DNA of 64,000 bases from UBA8914 sp034002905 (GCA_034002905.1 JAVEZQ010000003.1:1-64000), one strand, 5' to 3'. Positions 52,081 through 61,372 are shown, numbered from the stretch's first letter. Translations and numbers: made by a program. The notes: generated by a model from the letters alone, not told the origin.

Positions 52081-54666
52081 TTGTTTACGAGACTCTTTGT
52101 CGACATCGTTTCTTTCTGTCGCCGCCACGGCGCGCTCATTAGCCTGCTTGCTTTGATCACAAGCATCGGCCTTGGCCTGTATGTGGTCCAGAATATCAGG
52201 ATTAACACCGATATCGACCAACTCATGCGGGCCGACCTTGACTGGCGCCTACGTGAAAAGGAAATGGACAAGGCTTTTCCCCAGTCGCTCGACCAGCTTG
52301 TGATCGTCATCGACGGGGCTAATCCCGATCTGGCCGAACAAGGTGCCGCAAAACTCGCAAAGGCGCTCCGCGAGCAGCCAGACCTGTTCAAAACCGTCAA
52401 GCGACCCGATGCGATTCCCTATTTCCAGAAAAACGGGCTCCTGTTCCTCTCGACTGAACATCTCGCAGAAAAACTGGACTTGCTGGTTCAGGCACAGCCC
52501 ATGCTCGGCGGATTAGCCAAAGACCCGTCGTTGCGCGGCCTTTTTGAAACGCTTGGTCTGGCGCTTGATGGCATCACCTATGGCCAAGCCAAATACGAAC
52601 AGCTTGAGCCTTCACTTGCCGTCATCTCCCAGACAATTCAATCGGTCCTCGATGGACAGCCGACGATCCTGCCTTGGCAAAGCATGATGTCGAGTGGTCA
52701 ACCTTCAATTCACGAAATTCGCAAATACATTTTAACCCAGCCCGTTATGGACTTTTCAAGCCTTTCCCCCGGTGCCAAGGCTAGCCAAACGGTTCGGGAA
52801 CTGGCACGCGAGCTCGACCTTACGCCCGACAAAGGCGTACATGTTCGGCTGACCGGTTCCGTCGCTTTAAATGATGAAGAGTTCGCCAGCGTTGCAGAGG
52901 GGACAGAAAAGGCAACCGTTCTCTCTATCACCCTTGTTTTGCTCTTGCTCTATTTCGCCCTTAAATCCGTTCGTCTTATTTTACCCATTCTCCTCACGCT
53001 TTTCGCTGGGCTTATAGCGACAACGGCTTTTGCCTTGGCAACAATAGGTTCACTTAATCTGATATCGGTTGCTTTTGCCGTGATGTTTGTCGGTATCGCC
53101 GTCGATTTCGGAATACAGTTTGGCGTTCGTTTTCGCGACGAGTTGTTCAAGAAACGGGATGCCGTCGAGGCCATGCGCTCGACAGCCCATCTGATTGCCG
53201 GCCCGTTCTCTCTGGCCGCAGCATCAACCATTTTGGGATTCCTTGCCTTCATTCCAACCGACTATCGCGGTGTCTCCGATCTTGGCGTTATTGCCGCCGC
53301 TGGCATGGGCATCGCCTTCATCCTGAACTTCACCTTACTCCCAGCCCTTCTTTCCTTGTTCAAGCCGCCTGCCGAAAGAGAGCCCATTGCCTATGCTTGG
53401 GCGCGTCCCATTGACTTGTTCCTTCAGACACATCGCAAGAAGCTTTTGGGTATCGTCGCTTTGGTCGCTGCCATAGCACTTATCCCTGCAAGCCAGACGC
53501 GTTTTGATTTCGATCCGCTTAACCTCAAAAATCCAGAGACAGAATCCGTGGCGACTCTGTTCGATATCATGAAAGATCCGGACTCAACACCCTACACCAT
53601 CAAAATCCTCGCGCCCTCTCTTGCCGAAGCAACGACCCTTGCTAAAAAAATCGAAACATTAAAAGAAGTCGATCATGCGCTAACCTTGGCAAGTTTTGTT
53701 CCAGAAGATCAAGAAACAAAGCTGGCAATGCTGGCCGATGCCACCTTCCTTCTGGGCCCCTCCTTGCATCCGGAAGAAACATTACCCAACCCGACAGACG
53801 AACAAATCTATGCCTCCTTAAAAAAAATGGCGGACAAACTGCGGGCTCTTGGCCCCGATAAAACCACTGCAAGCAAGCTTGCCGATCAGCTAGAACGCGT
53901 TATCAACAAGAAAGATCCAGCGACGCTACAAAACCTTCATACCACCCTGATTTCCGGTCTGACCACCCTCATTGACCGGCTTGGAGGCATGCTTCAACCT
54001 GATCCTGTAACACTTAAAGACATCACCTCTGACCTGAAGGAGGACTGGATTACGGCAGACGGACGCGCCAAGATCGAGGTTTACCCCAAAGGCAACGGAC
54101 GGAATCATCGGGTTCTGACTCAGTTCACCGATGCGGTTCGGGCCATCGCTCCCGAAGCAACGGGAGCCCCCATCTCCATTCAAGAGTCGGGCCGGACAGT
54201 CATGGGAGCCTTCATTCGCGCCGGAATATTTGCCATCATCGCCATCGGTTTGCTTGCCTTGTTCGTCTTGAGGCGCATTGTTGATGTTTTTCGTCTTCTC
54301 TTGCCTCTAATCCTTGCTGGAATCTTAACATTGGCAACAATGGTCCTTATTAACTTGCCTTTAAACTTTGCGAATGTGATCGCCTTGCCTCTTTTGCTTT
54401 CTCTTGGGGTCTCCTATGCAATCTACTTTATAACCTACTGGAAAAACGGCCACGAAAATCTCCTGTATTCCAGCATGGCGCGTGCTGTCTTGTTTAGTGC
54501 TGGAACAACACTTGTTGCATTTGGGACACTATCTCTGTCATCTCACACAGGAACACGTGGAATGGGGGAATTATTAACCCTCTCGCTCATATACTCCGGG
54601 CTCAGTACGTTTCTTGTATTGCCCCTTTTGCTGAATCGCCCTAGATTAATTAGGAAAGATGCTTAG
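52081..54666 (+). CDS. hpnN: HpnN-type RND exporter (hopanoid transporter family)
   Basis: The 861-residue product is an MMPL/RND transporter with two copies of one helix, a large periplasmic loop and five to six helices (first bundle about 250-420, second about 730-850). Landmarks are GLYVVQNIRINTDIDQLM at the start and VMFVGIAVDFGIQFGVRFRDE in the first bundle. HpnN homologues move hopanoids to the outer membrane. A TTG start at 52081 is chosen because AAAGGA lies 8 bases upstream; a longer open frame overlaps the lrp gene. The squalene-hopene cyclase and other hpn genes are not in the window. Confidence 0.88.
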   Translation: MFTRLFVDIVSFCRRHGALISLLALITSIGLGLYVVQNIRINTDIDQLMRADLDWRLREKEMDKAFPQSLDQLVIVIDGANPDLAEQGAAKLAKALREQPDLFKTVKRPDAIPYFQKNGLLFLSTEHLAEKLDLLVQAQPMLGGLAKDPSLRGLFETLGLALDGITYGQAKYEQLEPSLAVISQTIQSVLDGQPTILPWQSMMSSGQPSIHEIRKYILTQPVMDFSSLSPGAKASQTVRELARELDLTPDKGVHVRLTGSVALNDEEFASVAEGTEKATVLSITLVLLLLYFALKSVRLILPILLTLFAGLIATTAFALATIGSLNLISVAFAVMFVGIAVDFGIQFGVRFRDELFKKRDAVEAMRSTAHLIAGPFSLAAASTILGFLAFIPTDYRGVSDLGVIAAAGMGIAFILNFTLLPALLSLFKPPAEREPIAYAWARPIDLFLQTHRKKLLGIVALVAAIALIPASQTRFDFDPLNLKNPETESVATLFDIMKDPDSTPYTIKILAPSLAEATTLAKKIETLKEVDHALTLASFVPEDQETKLAMLADATFLLGPSLHPEETLPNPTDEQIYASLKKMADKLRALGPDKTTASKLADQLERVINKKDPATLQNLHTTLISGLTTLIDRLGGMLQPDPVTLKDITSDLKEDWITADGRAKIEVYPKGNGRNHRVLTQFTDAVRAIAPEATGAPISIQESGRTVMGAFIRAGIFAIIAIGLLALFVLRRIVDVFRLLLPLILAGILTLATMVLINLPLNFANVIALPLLLSLGVSYAIYFITYWKNGHENLLYSSMARAVLFSAGTTLVAFGTLSLSSHTGTRGMGELLTLSLIYSGLSTFLVLPLLLNRPRLIRKDA

Positions 54667-54707
54667 GGGTCAGTCCAATCGCACCAATAAGGACTTATGA
54701 GGACATC

Positions 54708-55502
54708 ATGATTATTAATAAACGTTCATTAATGGCGCTCTCATTCATAATGCTTTTCGCCCTGACGGCTTGCTCATCAATGCCAAAGGGTTCGGCGGAA
54801 GAGGCCGAAGTTGCGGCAGTCAATGATCCTATCGAGCCCGTGAACCGCACAATCTTTGACGTCAACGACTTTCTGGATCGCCTGTTGATTCGTCCGATGG
54901 CAGAGCTGTATCGCGTCACTGTTCCACCGCCACTGCGCGACCGGATCGCATCCATCTTGAAGAACATGTCCGAGCCGGTCATTTTCGCAAACAACTTATT
55001 GCAGGGCGAAGTTACAAATGCTGGGACAACAGCACAACGCTTCCTGGTTAACACAACGGCCGGTGTCGGCGGTATGTTCGAGGTGGCGAGCGGTCTGGGG
55101 CTTGAACGCCAGACAGGCGACTTTGGCCAAACGCTTCACACTTGGGGTCTTGGCGAAGGACCTTATCTAGTTCTTCCCCTCTTTGGACCGTCCAATGTTC
55201 GTGATGCCGTTGGTTTAAGCGTTGATACAGTTATGTCACCATGGAAGTACATCGTGGCCTTTGGCGACACCGTCATCGAAGACACATTTGCTACATCGGA
55301 TATGGTCGCCTCAGGCCTGACACGTCGTGAAGCCAACATTGAAGGGTACGACGCCTTGCGTGAAGGGTCGCTTGACTTTTACGCCCAAATGCGCAGCGTC
55401 TATCGTCAATACCGCGCCAAGCAGCTTGGCGTAACGCCTGAATCACAGGTACCAGTTTTTGAAGATTATGACGCCGAGAACAGCACACCTGTTCTGCGTT
55501 AA
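54708..55502 (+). CDS. mlaA: MlaA/VacJ-family outer-membrane lipoprotein
   Basis: MlaA removes misplaced phospholipids from the outer leaflet. The 264-residue product has a lipobox LTAC with Cys22, then NDPIEPVNRTIFDVNDFLDR, RFLVNTTAGVGG, RQTGDFGQTLHTWGLGEGPYLVLPLFGPSNVRD, all family landmarks. GAGGAC precedes the ATG. It is 41 bases after hpnN and closed by a terminator, so the pair forms a lipid-transport unit. The mlaBCDEF genes are not here. Confidence 0.94.
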   Translation: MIINKRSLMALSFIMLFALTACSSMPKGSAEEAEVAAVNDPIEPVNRTIFDVNDFLDRLLIRPMAELYRVTVPPPLRDRIASILKNMSEPVIFANNLLQGEVTNAGTTAQRFLVNTTAGVGGMFEVASGLGLERQTGDFGQTLHTWGLGEGPYLVLPLFGPSNVRDAVGLSVDTVMSPWKYIVAFGDTVIEDTFATSDMVASGLTRREANIEGYDALREGSLDFYAQMRSVYRQYRAKQLGVTPESQVPVFEDYDAENSTPVLR

Positions 55503-55518
55503 TAGCAAACTGTAGAAG

Positions 55519-55561
55519 AAAGGGCGGGATGCAACAGATGTTGCCCCGCCTTTTCTTTTTG
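55519..55561 (+). terminator. Intrinsic terminator after mlaA
   Basis: A long stem AAAGGGCGGG...CCCGCCTTTT extended by GCAAC/GTTGC (with a bulge) is followed by TCTTTTTG. Confidence 0.85.
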
Positions 55562-55600
55562 TCTATGCTCTTCTCGTTATAAGACAAAAAGGATAAAACC

Positions 55601-56245
55601 GTGACCGATATTCCCAATTCTTTGCATATTATCCACCACCCCCTTATCGTCGATAAGCTCTCACGCCTGCGCGACAAATCCTGCAGCTCTATTGCCTTTC
55701 GCACCCTGCTTCGCGAGATTACAGCATTGATGACTTTTGAAGTATTGAAGGATCTACCAACAACAACACGACTTGTTGAAACGCCATTGACCCAAATAAA
55801 GGCTCCTGTCTTGGCCGATCCAGCGCCTTCCATTATCCCGATCCTGCGGGCTGGACTCGGCATGTCAGAGGCGCTGATGGAGCTTATCCCCTCGGCCAGC
55901 ATCGGCCACATCGGTGTCTATCGCGATCACGATACAAAAGAACCCGTGGAATACCTTGTCAAACTTCCCAAGGCCTGCGGTCAACCCTACGTCGTAGTCG
56001 ATCCCATGCTGGCGACAGGGAACTCTCTTGTCTATGCTTGCGATGTCTTGAACAAGAACGGCATCAAAGATGAGCAAATCCGGGTTATGGCGCTCGTTAT
56101 CGCACCCGAAGGTATTCGAACCTTTGCGGCCAAGCACCCGACCATTCCCGTTTTCGGCGCTGCGCTGGACAGCCATTTGAACGAACATGCCTATATCGTG
56201 CCCGGCCTTGGCGACGCGGGCGATCGCATCTTTGGCACGACCTAA
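55601..56245 (+). CDS. upp: Uracil phosphoribosyltransferase
   Basis: Upp salvages uracil to UMP using PRPP. The 214-residue product has the start HHPLIVDKLSRLRD, the helix IPILRAGLGM, the PRPP loop VVVDPMLATGNS and the C-terminal GLGDAGDRIFGT. The GTG at 55601 is preceded by AAGGA. It follows the mlaA terminator and is 5 bases before the DUF1491 gene. Confidence 0.96.
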   Translation: MTDIPNSLHIIHHPLIVDKLSRLRDKSCSSIAFRTLLREITALMTFEVLKDLPTTTRLVETPLTQIKAPVLADPAPSIIPILRAGLGMSEALMELIPSASIGHIGVYRDHDTKEPVEYLVKLPKACGQPYVVVDPMLATGNSLVYACDVLNKNGIKDEQIRVMALVIAPEGIRTFAAKHPTIPVFGAALDSHLNEHAYIVPGLGDAGDRIFGTT

Positions 56246-56250
56246 GACAA

Positions 56251-56589
56251 ATGGCCCATCTTCCAACAGGGATCATTGTTTCCGCAGCCATTCGGCAAGC
56301 GAGTAAAGAGGGCGTCTCGATCTATGTCCTTCATAAAGGCGATCAAGATACGGGTGCAATCTTGATTAAACTTAATTTTCTTGATGGACGTGCGCAGCTC
56401 TTCACGCAAACAACGTTAGATGACCTGTCTGGGTGGCTGCCCGCAACGGCCGAGCCTATTGATGAAGCAGAGACGCAAACAACCATAAGTCAGTTCCTTA
56501 AATTCGACCCCGATTTATGGGTAATCGAGATCGAAGACCGTGAAGGGCGGCTTTGGATCGAAGGAAAGATTCTTGACTTTCTAGGATAA
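56251..56589 (+). CDS. DUF1491-family protein
   Basis: The 112-residue product matches the alphaproteobacterial DUF1491 family: an N-terminal IIVSAAIRQASKEGVSIYVLHKGDQDTGAILIKL strand set and a C-terminal KFDPDLWVIEIEDREGR. Function is unknown. It starts 5 bases after upp and is probably co-transcribed. Confidence 0.85.
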   Translation: MAHLPTGIIVSAAIRQASKEGVSIYVLHKGDQDTGAILIKLNFLDGRAQLFTQTTLDDLSGWLPATAEPIDEAETQTTISQFLKFDPDLWVIEIEDREGRLWIEGKILDFLG

Positions 56590-56591
56590 AA

Positions 56592-56623
56592 AAGTGTTTT
56601 TCTTCCTGAAAAGAAAAAAAACT
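56592..56623. repeat. AT-rich inverted repeat downstream of DUF1491 gene
   Basis: AAGTGTTTTTCTT and AAGAAAAAAACTT pair over 13 bases with one mismatch around a CCTGAA loop. It could act as a weak terminator for upp-DUF1491, though the stem is AT-rich. Confidence 0.45.
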
Positions 56624-56650
56624 TGCCACAACCCGCTTTAGGACGTTTAA
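56622..56650 (+). promoter_or_regulatory. Candidate promoter of sapC-like gene
   Basis: TTGCCA (5 of 6) and TTTAAA (4 of 6) are separated by 17 bases, 28 bases before the start codon. Confidence 0.48.
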
Positions 56651-56678
56651 ACTACCGCCACGTCAAGATACGGACACA

Positions 56679-57455
56679 ATGGAGCATAACGTGACAGATA
56701 CCCCCCAACAACCATCTTCGGCCCCCAATTCTGAACTCCCCATGTTCTACTCGTCCATCCGGCCGTTAGATATGGAAAAGGATACCAATCTTCACGTCTC
56801 GCCCCCACAAAGTTTTAGTTTTGCCGCTAAAACAAATGCCATCCCCCTTCTGACAGATGAGTTTCCTCTTGCAGCCTCACACTATCCTATCGTTTTCGCC
56901 GCTGGCCCCTCGCCTGTTCCGGCTGTGGTCGTTGGGCTGAATAGCGACACGAATCTTTTCGTAAGTGAATCCGGCGAGTGGTTGGGGGGCAGCTATCTTC
57001 CCGCTTATGTCCGTCGTTACCCCTTCTTGCTGATGGATGATCCCGATCAGAAGCAATATGTTTTGTGCATCGATGAAAATTCCCCCATGCTCGGCCCTCA
57101 AGGTGAGCATGCGCTTTTCAAAGATGGGAAACCGACCCAGTTCACACAAAGTGCCATGAACTTCTGTGCGACTTTGCGCCAGCAAGGGGAAGCAACAGAC
57201 GAGTTTGTGAACGCCTTAAAAGAGTACAATCTACTGAAGAACAACGATGCGGAAATTGAACTTCCCAACGGAAACAAAATCCAGCTCGCAGGTTTTCAAG
57301 TCATCGATCCCAAGAAATTCGACATGTTGCCGGATAAAACCTATCTCGCATGGCGACGCAAAGGATGGATCGGCCTGATCTTCGCCCACCTTCTCTCCTC
57401 CCATCGATGGCAAAACCTGATCACGCTGTCGATGATGCGGGGCGAAGAGATATAA
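56679..57455 (+). CDS. SapC-family protein
   Basis: The 258-residue product matches the SapC family first described next to an S-layer protein gene. Landmarks are IPLLTDEFPLAASHYPIVFA, WLGGSYLPAYVRRYPFLL, CIDENSPML and YLAWRRKGWIGLIFAHLLSSHRWQNL. Biochemical function is not established. No S-layer gene adjoins. The start has only a weak GGA upstream. Confidence 0.88.
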   Translation: MEHNVTDTPQQPSSAPNSELPMFYSSIRPLDMEKDTNLHVSPPQSFSFAAKTNAIPLLTDEFPLAASHYPIVFAAGPSPVPAVVVGLNSDTNLFVSESGEWLGGSYLPAYVRRYPFLLMDDPDQKQYVLCIDENSPMLGPQGEHALFKDGKPTQFTQSAMNFCATLRQQGEATDEFVNALKEYNLLKNNDAEIELPNGNKIQLAGFQVIDPKKFDMLPDKTYLAWRRKGWIGLIFAHLLSSHRWQNLITLSMMRGEEI

Positions 57456-57548
57456 ACGCTGGGTTTTCATAAAAAGTTCTAGGAAGAAACCGCGATATCC
57501 GATACCTCTATAGGGGGTTGTGATTCCGTTTATTCAAGGACTTCTGTC

Positions 57549-59390
57549 ATGAGAAATGCGCTTTTGCTTAAGCTAGCCTTCTTGCTTGCTTTCTTTTTCT
57601 CTATGCCAACGCTGTGCTATGCGACATCACATACGTCCTATGGCATTGCCATGCGCGCGGCGCCCAAATATCCGGGATACTTCAACCATTTTGATTATGT
57701 GAACCCCTATGCCCCCAAGGGCGGGACGCTCCGCATGGGTGACGTTGGGACGTTTGACAGCGTCAACCCCTTTATCTTGAAAGGTGTTCCTGCTGCCTTG
57801 TCCTCAATGGTTTTCAGCACGTTAATGGAAGGTTCCCTTGACGAACCCTTCAGCCAATATGGCCTGATTGCCAAAGATGTAACAATCGGCGATAGCAATA
57901 GCTGGGTTTCCTATAACCTGCGGCCCGAAGCCAAGTTTAATGATGGCAAGCCCATTACCGCCGATGATGTCATCTTTTCGTTTGAAACGCTTCGCGATAA
58001 AGGCCATCCCGCCTATCGGAGCTATTACAAAGACGTGGACCATGCCGAAAAAATGAGCGACCACGCCGTCAAGTTTGTCTTCCGCACAACAGGCAATGCA
58101 GAGCTACCGCTTATCATGGGACAGTTACCTGTTTTGCCCAAACACTTCTGGAAAAATAAAAACTTTGCGGCCACAACTCTGTCGCCCATTTTAGGCAGTG
58201 GCCCCTATAAGATCGAGAGCATTTCGCCCGGTCGGGGCATCATTTACAGCCGTGTAGATAATTGGTGGGGCAAGGATATTCCCGTCAATAAAGGGCGCTA
58301 TAACTTTGATAAAATATCCGTCGAATATTATCGCGATGCAACCGTCGCAATCGAAGCCTTTCTTGCCAACCGGTATGACGTACGCGTGGAGAACATCGCC
58401 AAGGAGTGGGCCACCGCCTATAACACGCCAGCCGTTAAACAAGGGCTAATCAAGAAAATCCAGATCAAGAATGAATCGCCTTCTGGGATGCAGGGCTTCG
58501 TCTTTAACCTGCGCAACCCTCTGTTTCAGGACAGACGCGTTCGGCAGGCACTAACGCTTGCCTTTGATTTTGAGTGGGGCAACAAGACTCTGGCTTATGG
58601 TGCCTATCAACGTACGAACAGCTATTTCGCCAACTCCGAGCTTGCAGCACGCGGCACCCCCTCCGGCGCAGAATATGACTTTTTGTGGCCCTATCGGGAG
58701 CAGTTACCCCGCGAAGTTTTCTCCTCGGTCTATGAGCCCCCTCGCACCGATGGATCAGGCAACAATCGTGATAATTTAAGAATGGCCGCCAACTTATTAG
58801 CCCAAGCCGGATGGAAAATGGCAAACGGCAAGCTCGTGAATGCACAGGGCGAGCCCTTCTCCTTCGAAATCATCGACAAGTCTCCTCTCTTCGAGCGGTG
58901 GGTGGCCCCTTTTATCCGCAATCTTGAAAGACTCGGGATTACGGCAAACTATCGCGTTGTGGATTCCGCACAGTATCAAAACATGATGGATAGCTTTAAT
59001 TTTGACATGACGCCGCACGTTTTCGGTCAATCGCTCTCCCCCGGCAACGAGCAACGCGATTTCTGGACATCGGCCAAAGCGACACAAAACGGAAGCCGCA
59101 ACCTCATTGGACTACAAGACCCTGTTGTCGATGAGCTTGTCGAAAAAATAGTCCATGCGCGTAGCCGCGCCGAGTTAGTTACCCTCACCCGCGCACTCGA
59201 TCGCGTCTTGCTGTGGGGCTACTATGTCATTCCGCACTGGAATATCGGCTATTACCGGATTGCCTATTGGGATCAGCTGAGCAAGCCCGACAAAGACCCG
59301 CCCTATGGGGCCGATATCGTAAGCCTTTGGTGGTTTGACGCGGATAAGAAAGCTAAGCTGGACGCCGCATCGCAAAAGGGCAAAAAGTAA
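57549..59390 (+). CDS. Extracellular solute-binding protein, family 5 (YejA-like)
   Basis: The 613-residue product has a signal peptide (LLLKLAFLLAFFFSMPTLCYA) and the peptide-binding family 5 fold: AMRAAPKYPGYFNHFDYVNPYAPKGGTLRMGDVGTFDSVNPF at the start, FNDGKPITADDVIFSFETL, and GSGPYKI. It resembles YejA, the periplasmic partner of the YejBEF importer for peptides. AGGA lies 8 bases before the ATG. The permease and ATPase genes that normally follow are absent; a tRNA comes next. Confidence 0.92.
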   Translation: MRNALLLKLAFLLAFFFSMPTLCYATSHTSYGIAMRAAPKYPGYFNHFDYVNPYAPKGGTLRMGDVGTFDSVNPFILKGVPAALSSMVFSTLMEGSLDEPFSQYGLIAKDVTIGDSNSWVSYNLRPEAKFNDGKPITADDVIFSFETLRDKGHPAYRSYYKDVDHAEKMSDHAVKFVFRTTGNAELPLIMGQLPVLPKHFWKNKNFAATTLSPILGSGPYKIESISPGRGIIYSRVDNWWGKDIPVNKGRYNFDKISVEYYRDATVAIEAFLANRYDVRVENIAKEWATAYNTPAVKQGLIKKIQIKNESPSGMQGFVFNLRNPLFQDRRVRQALTLAFDFEWGNKTLAYGAYQRTNSYFANSELAARGTPSGAEYDFLWPYREQLPREVFSSVYEPPRTDGSGNNRDNLRMAANLLAQAGWKMANGKLVNAQGEPFSFEIIDKSPLFERWVAPFIRNLERLGITANYRVVDSAQYQNMMDSFNFDMTPHVFGQSLSPGNEQRDFWTSAKATQNGSRNLIGLQDPVVDELVEKIVHARSRAELVTLTRALDRVLLWGYYVIPHWNIGYYRIAYWDQLSKPDKDPPYGADIVSLWWFDADKKAKLDAASQKGKK

Positions 59391-59468
59391 GATAAGGCAA
59401 GGAATTAACCTTCTTTGCCAGCCCAGTCTAAAGACTTCTGAGCCGTGCAAGGGATCGCCCATATTCGG

Positions 59469-59497
59469 TTGATTTGTGGGCCTCGAGTTACTATAGT
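59469..59497 (+). promoter_or_regulatory. Promoter of tRNA-Pro
   Basis: TTGATT (4 of 6) and TATAGT (5 of 6) are separated by 17 bases and lie 47 bases before the tRNA. Confidence 0.65.
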
Positions 59498-59543
59498 GCC
59501 GCCTCCGGCAGGGCGGTGAAAGCCTCTCCTGTCGCCAGTAGGT

Positions 59544-59620
59544 CGGGGCATAGCGCAGCCTGGTAGCGCATCAGTCTGGGGGACTGGGGGTCGCAGGTTC
59601 AAATCCTGTTGCCCCGACCA
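59544..59620 (+). tRNA. tRNA-Pro (GGG)
   Basis: A full 77-base tRNA with encoded CCA. The acceptor stem pairs CGGGGCA with TGCCCCG, with the C1:G72 pair typical of proline tRNA. The anticodon loop CTGGGGG gives GGG. A recombinase remnant 0.5 kb downstream suggests its 3' end served as an integration site. Confidence 0.96.
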
Positions 59621-59723
59621 AATAAATCAAAAAATTAGAAGCCAATCTCTTAACGTCTAACACCGAGTTGGGCAGTTTTCAGCAAAGCGGTTGGGCACTC
59701 TTTCTAATCAACGAATAAATCAG

Positions 59724-60089
59724 ATGACTGAAAATCATGAAATTGAGAAATACGGCGTTGCGCAGTTGGCAGAACATCTGCGATCCAAAGGGCATAATGT
59801 TAGGGTTTCGGACAAGAAAACCTATGATCTCATCGTTGATAATCAATATGCCGAAGTTAAAACAAAGGCTCATGGGTGGAGCAAGTTTGATTTTATTAGC
59901 CTAACACAAAATCAGCACAATGAATTGGGGAAAGAGCTGAAGAAAATCTATGTCGTTCTGAATGCCAAAAACGCAGATAAAATTGAGTTTTGGGAAATTG
60001 ATGCCAAAGACCTAATAGACAGCAATTACAACACAATCATTCATTATGAATGGAATAAAGGCCAGATTGCCCACTTAAGAAAGGCCTAA
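59724..60089 (+). CDS. Small PD-(D/E)xK nuclease-like protein
   Basis: The 121-residue product has a helix, then VSDKKTYDLIVDNQYAEVKTKAHGW, in which D35, E44 and K46 fit the D...E-x-K active site of restriction-endonuclease-like folds. Such stand-alone domains occur in mobile elements and defence genes, but the function cannot be assigned. No ribosome binding site is seen before ATG 59724; a TTG 11 codons earlier is an alternative. Its AT content is higher than that of its neighbours. It lies directly after tRNA-Pro and before a recombinase stump. Confidence 0.65.
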   Translation: MTENHEIEKYGVAQLAEHLRSKGHNVRVSDKKTYDLIVDNQYAEVKTKAHGWSKFDFISLTQNQHNELGKELKKIYVVLNAKNADKIEFWEIDAKDLIDSNYNTIIHYEWNKGQIAHLRKA

Positions 60090-60149
60090 TTTCTCTTCTA
60101 ACATTTGTTTCCCCTCCATCTTACCCATAGCGGCCTTGGCCAGTAACTT

Positions 60150-60362
60150 TTAATTGGCCTGCCGAGCGTAATAAGCCGCCATGTCATCCGTGCGGTGTCC
60201 GGTGAAAGATTTGATTTGCTCAGTTGTGCATCCGGCTTCGGCAAAGCGCAGAGCAAAAAAGCCCTTGTCCACAACAAATGGCAAACTGCGCATCGACACG
60301 TGGGCGCTCACGATCAAGCTTTCGTCCATTACGGGCGTTTGGGCAGTCACAAATGTCGGCAT
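60150..60362 (-). pseudogene. C-terminal remnant of a tyrosine recombinase (integrase)
   Basis: The last 38 residues of a 70-codon frame read like the end of a phage-type integrase: FALRFAEAGCTTEQIKSFTGH, then DDMAAYYARQAN, carrying the TGH box and the catalytic Tyr region. The N-terminal arm-binding domain, core and first catalytic Arg are missing, so it cannot be active. It faces tRNA-Pro 0.5 kb away and marks a former integrated element. Confidence 0.75.
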
Positions 60363-60373
60363 AGATTTATTCG

Positions 60374-60859
60374 TCAGACCCCGGTCTGGCGCAGGAGGTC
60401 ACGCATTTTTTTAAGTTCGGACAGAAGCCCTTCCATCTCGCGACGGGCAGTAGCCGAAAGCCCCGATGCATCGACCGTGTTCGCCACGGCAATCTTAGTG
60501 ACCACGCCATCCTCGCCTTCTTCAAGCGTCGGGACGACAGAGCCCGTAACTTCGGAGGGACGAACGATGCCGGCACGACCCGTTTCCTTTAGCAGCTTTT
60601 GCACACCGCGAATGGTCATGCCTTGATTATAGAGAAGCTCCTTGATATTCGAGAGCAAGACAACATCCTCGGGACGATAGTAGCGACGACCGCCACCCCG
60701 TTTGAGAGGACGCACCTGCTGGAACTTGCTTTCCCAAAAGCGCAAAACATGCTGTGGCACCTCAAGGTTGTTGGCAACCTCGCTGATCGTGCGAAAAGCT
60801 GTCGACGCCTTAGACTCAGAGGATTGCACTTCAGGTAATGAAGACGACATATCCATCAT
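60374..60859 (-). CDS. MerR-family transcriptional regulator
   Basis: The 161-residue product has the MerR winged helix-turn-helix (FRTISEVANNLEVPQHVLRFWESKF, then RGGGRRYYRPEDVVLLSNIKELL) followed by a variable acidic linker and a final helix (MEGLLSELKKMRDLL). It is the conserved alphaproteobacterial MerR protein found beside ihfA; it starts 12 bases after the ihfA stop. Target unknown. Confidence 0.92.
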   Translation of the reverse strand: MMDMSSSLPEVQSSESKASTAFRTISEVANNLEVPQHVLRFWESKFQQVRPLKRGGGRRYYRPEDVVLLSNIKELLYNQGMTIRGVQKLLKETGRAGIVRPSEVTGSVVPTLEEGEDGVVTKIAVANTVDASGLSATARREMEGLLSELKKMRDLLRQTGV

Positions 60860-60871
60860 CGGGCGTGATCC

Positions 60872-61195
60872 TTAATCTTGGGAGTCAGAAGAAGATGTCT
60901 TTTGTGTGCGGTTGACCTTGTCCTTGAGCACATGGCTTGCACGAAAGACGAGAACGCGACGCGGAGAGATAGGAACTTCCTCGCCAGTCTTAGGATTACG
61001 GCCAATACGCTGAGCCTTGCTGCGCACCTGAAAACTGCCGAAAGAGGAGAGCTTGACCATATCCCCCTGAACAAGAGACTTGCTAATCTCCTCAAGGATT
61101 ACGTCAACAAATTGAGCGGACTCATTACGAGACAGGCCGACTTCTTGATAAATAGCCTCGGCCAGATGGGCGCGCGTGACAGTTGTTTCAGACAT
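60872..61195 (-). CDS. ihfA: Integration host factor subunit alpha
   Basis: IHF-alpha pairs with IHF-beta to bend DNA at specific sites. The 107-residue product has the TRAHLAEAIYQEVGLSRNESAQFVDVILEEI helices, the VKLSSFGSFQVR strand and the RNPKTGEEVPISPRRVLVFRAS arm and C-terminal helix. ATG 61195 gives the standard length; AAGGAG lies 11 bases upstream. The merR gene follows immediately. The IHF-beta gene is not in the window. Confidence 0.94.
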   Translation of the reverse strand: MSETTVTRAHLAEAIYQEVGLSRNESAQFVDVILEEISKSLVQGDMVKLSSFGSFQVRSKAQRIGRNPKTGEEVPISPRRVLVFRASHVLKDKVNRTQKTSSSDSQD

Positions 61196-61336
61196 GGGCT
61201 CAATATCTCCTTTTGAGAAGTGTGAATCACAGACTAATACGGATTTCACGAATCGTCAAAGAGAAAGATGCCGATGAATCAATCGGATGACAGGCCACTG
61301 TTAAGAAAGAACCAGAAGCCCGAAAAATGGCGCCAG

Positions 61337-61372
61337 CCAAAAAAGACAGGGGTCCGCGCACGGGCCCCCGCC
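61337..61372 (-). terminator. Probable terminator of the second Flp pilin gene
   Basis: On the minus strand a GC-rich imperfect hairpin (GGGGGCCC...GGACCCC) is followed by TGTCTTTTTT. It lies about 30 bases after the pilin stop. Confidence 0.55.

Noticed and set aside
59543..60400. Search for a direct repeat of the tRNA-Pro 3' end (att site)
   Set aside because: No second copy of the T-arm and acceptor sequence was found downstream within the window.
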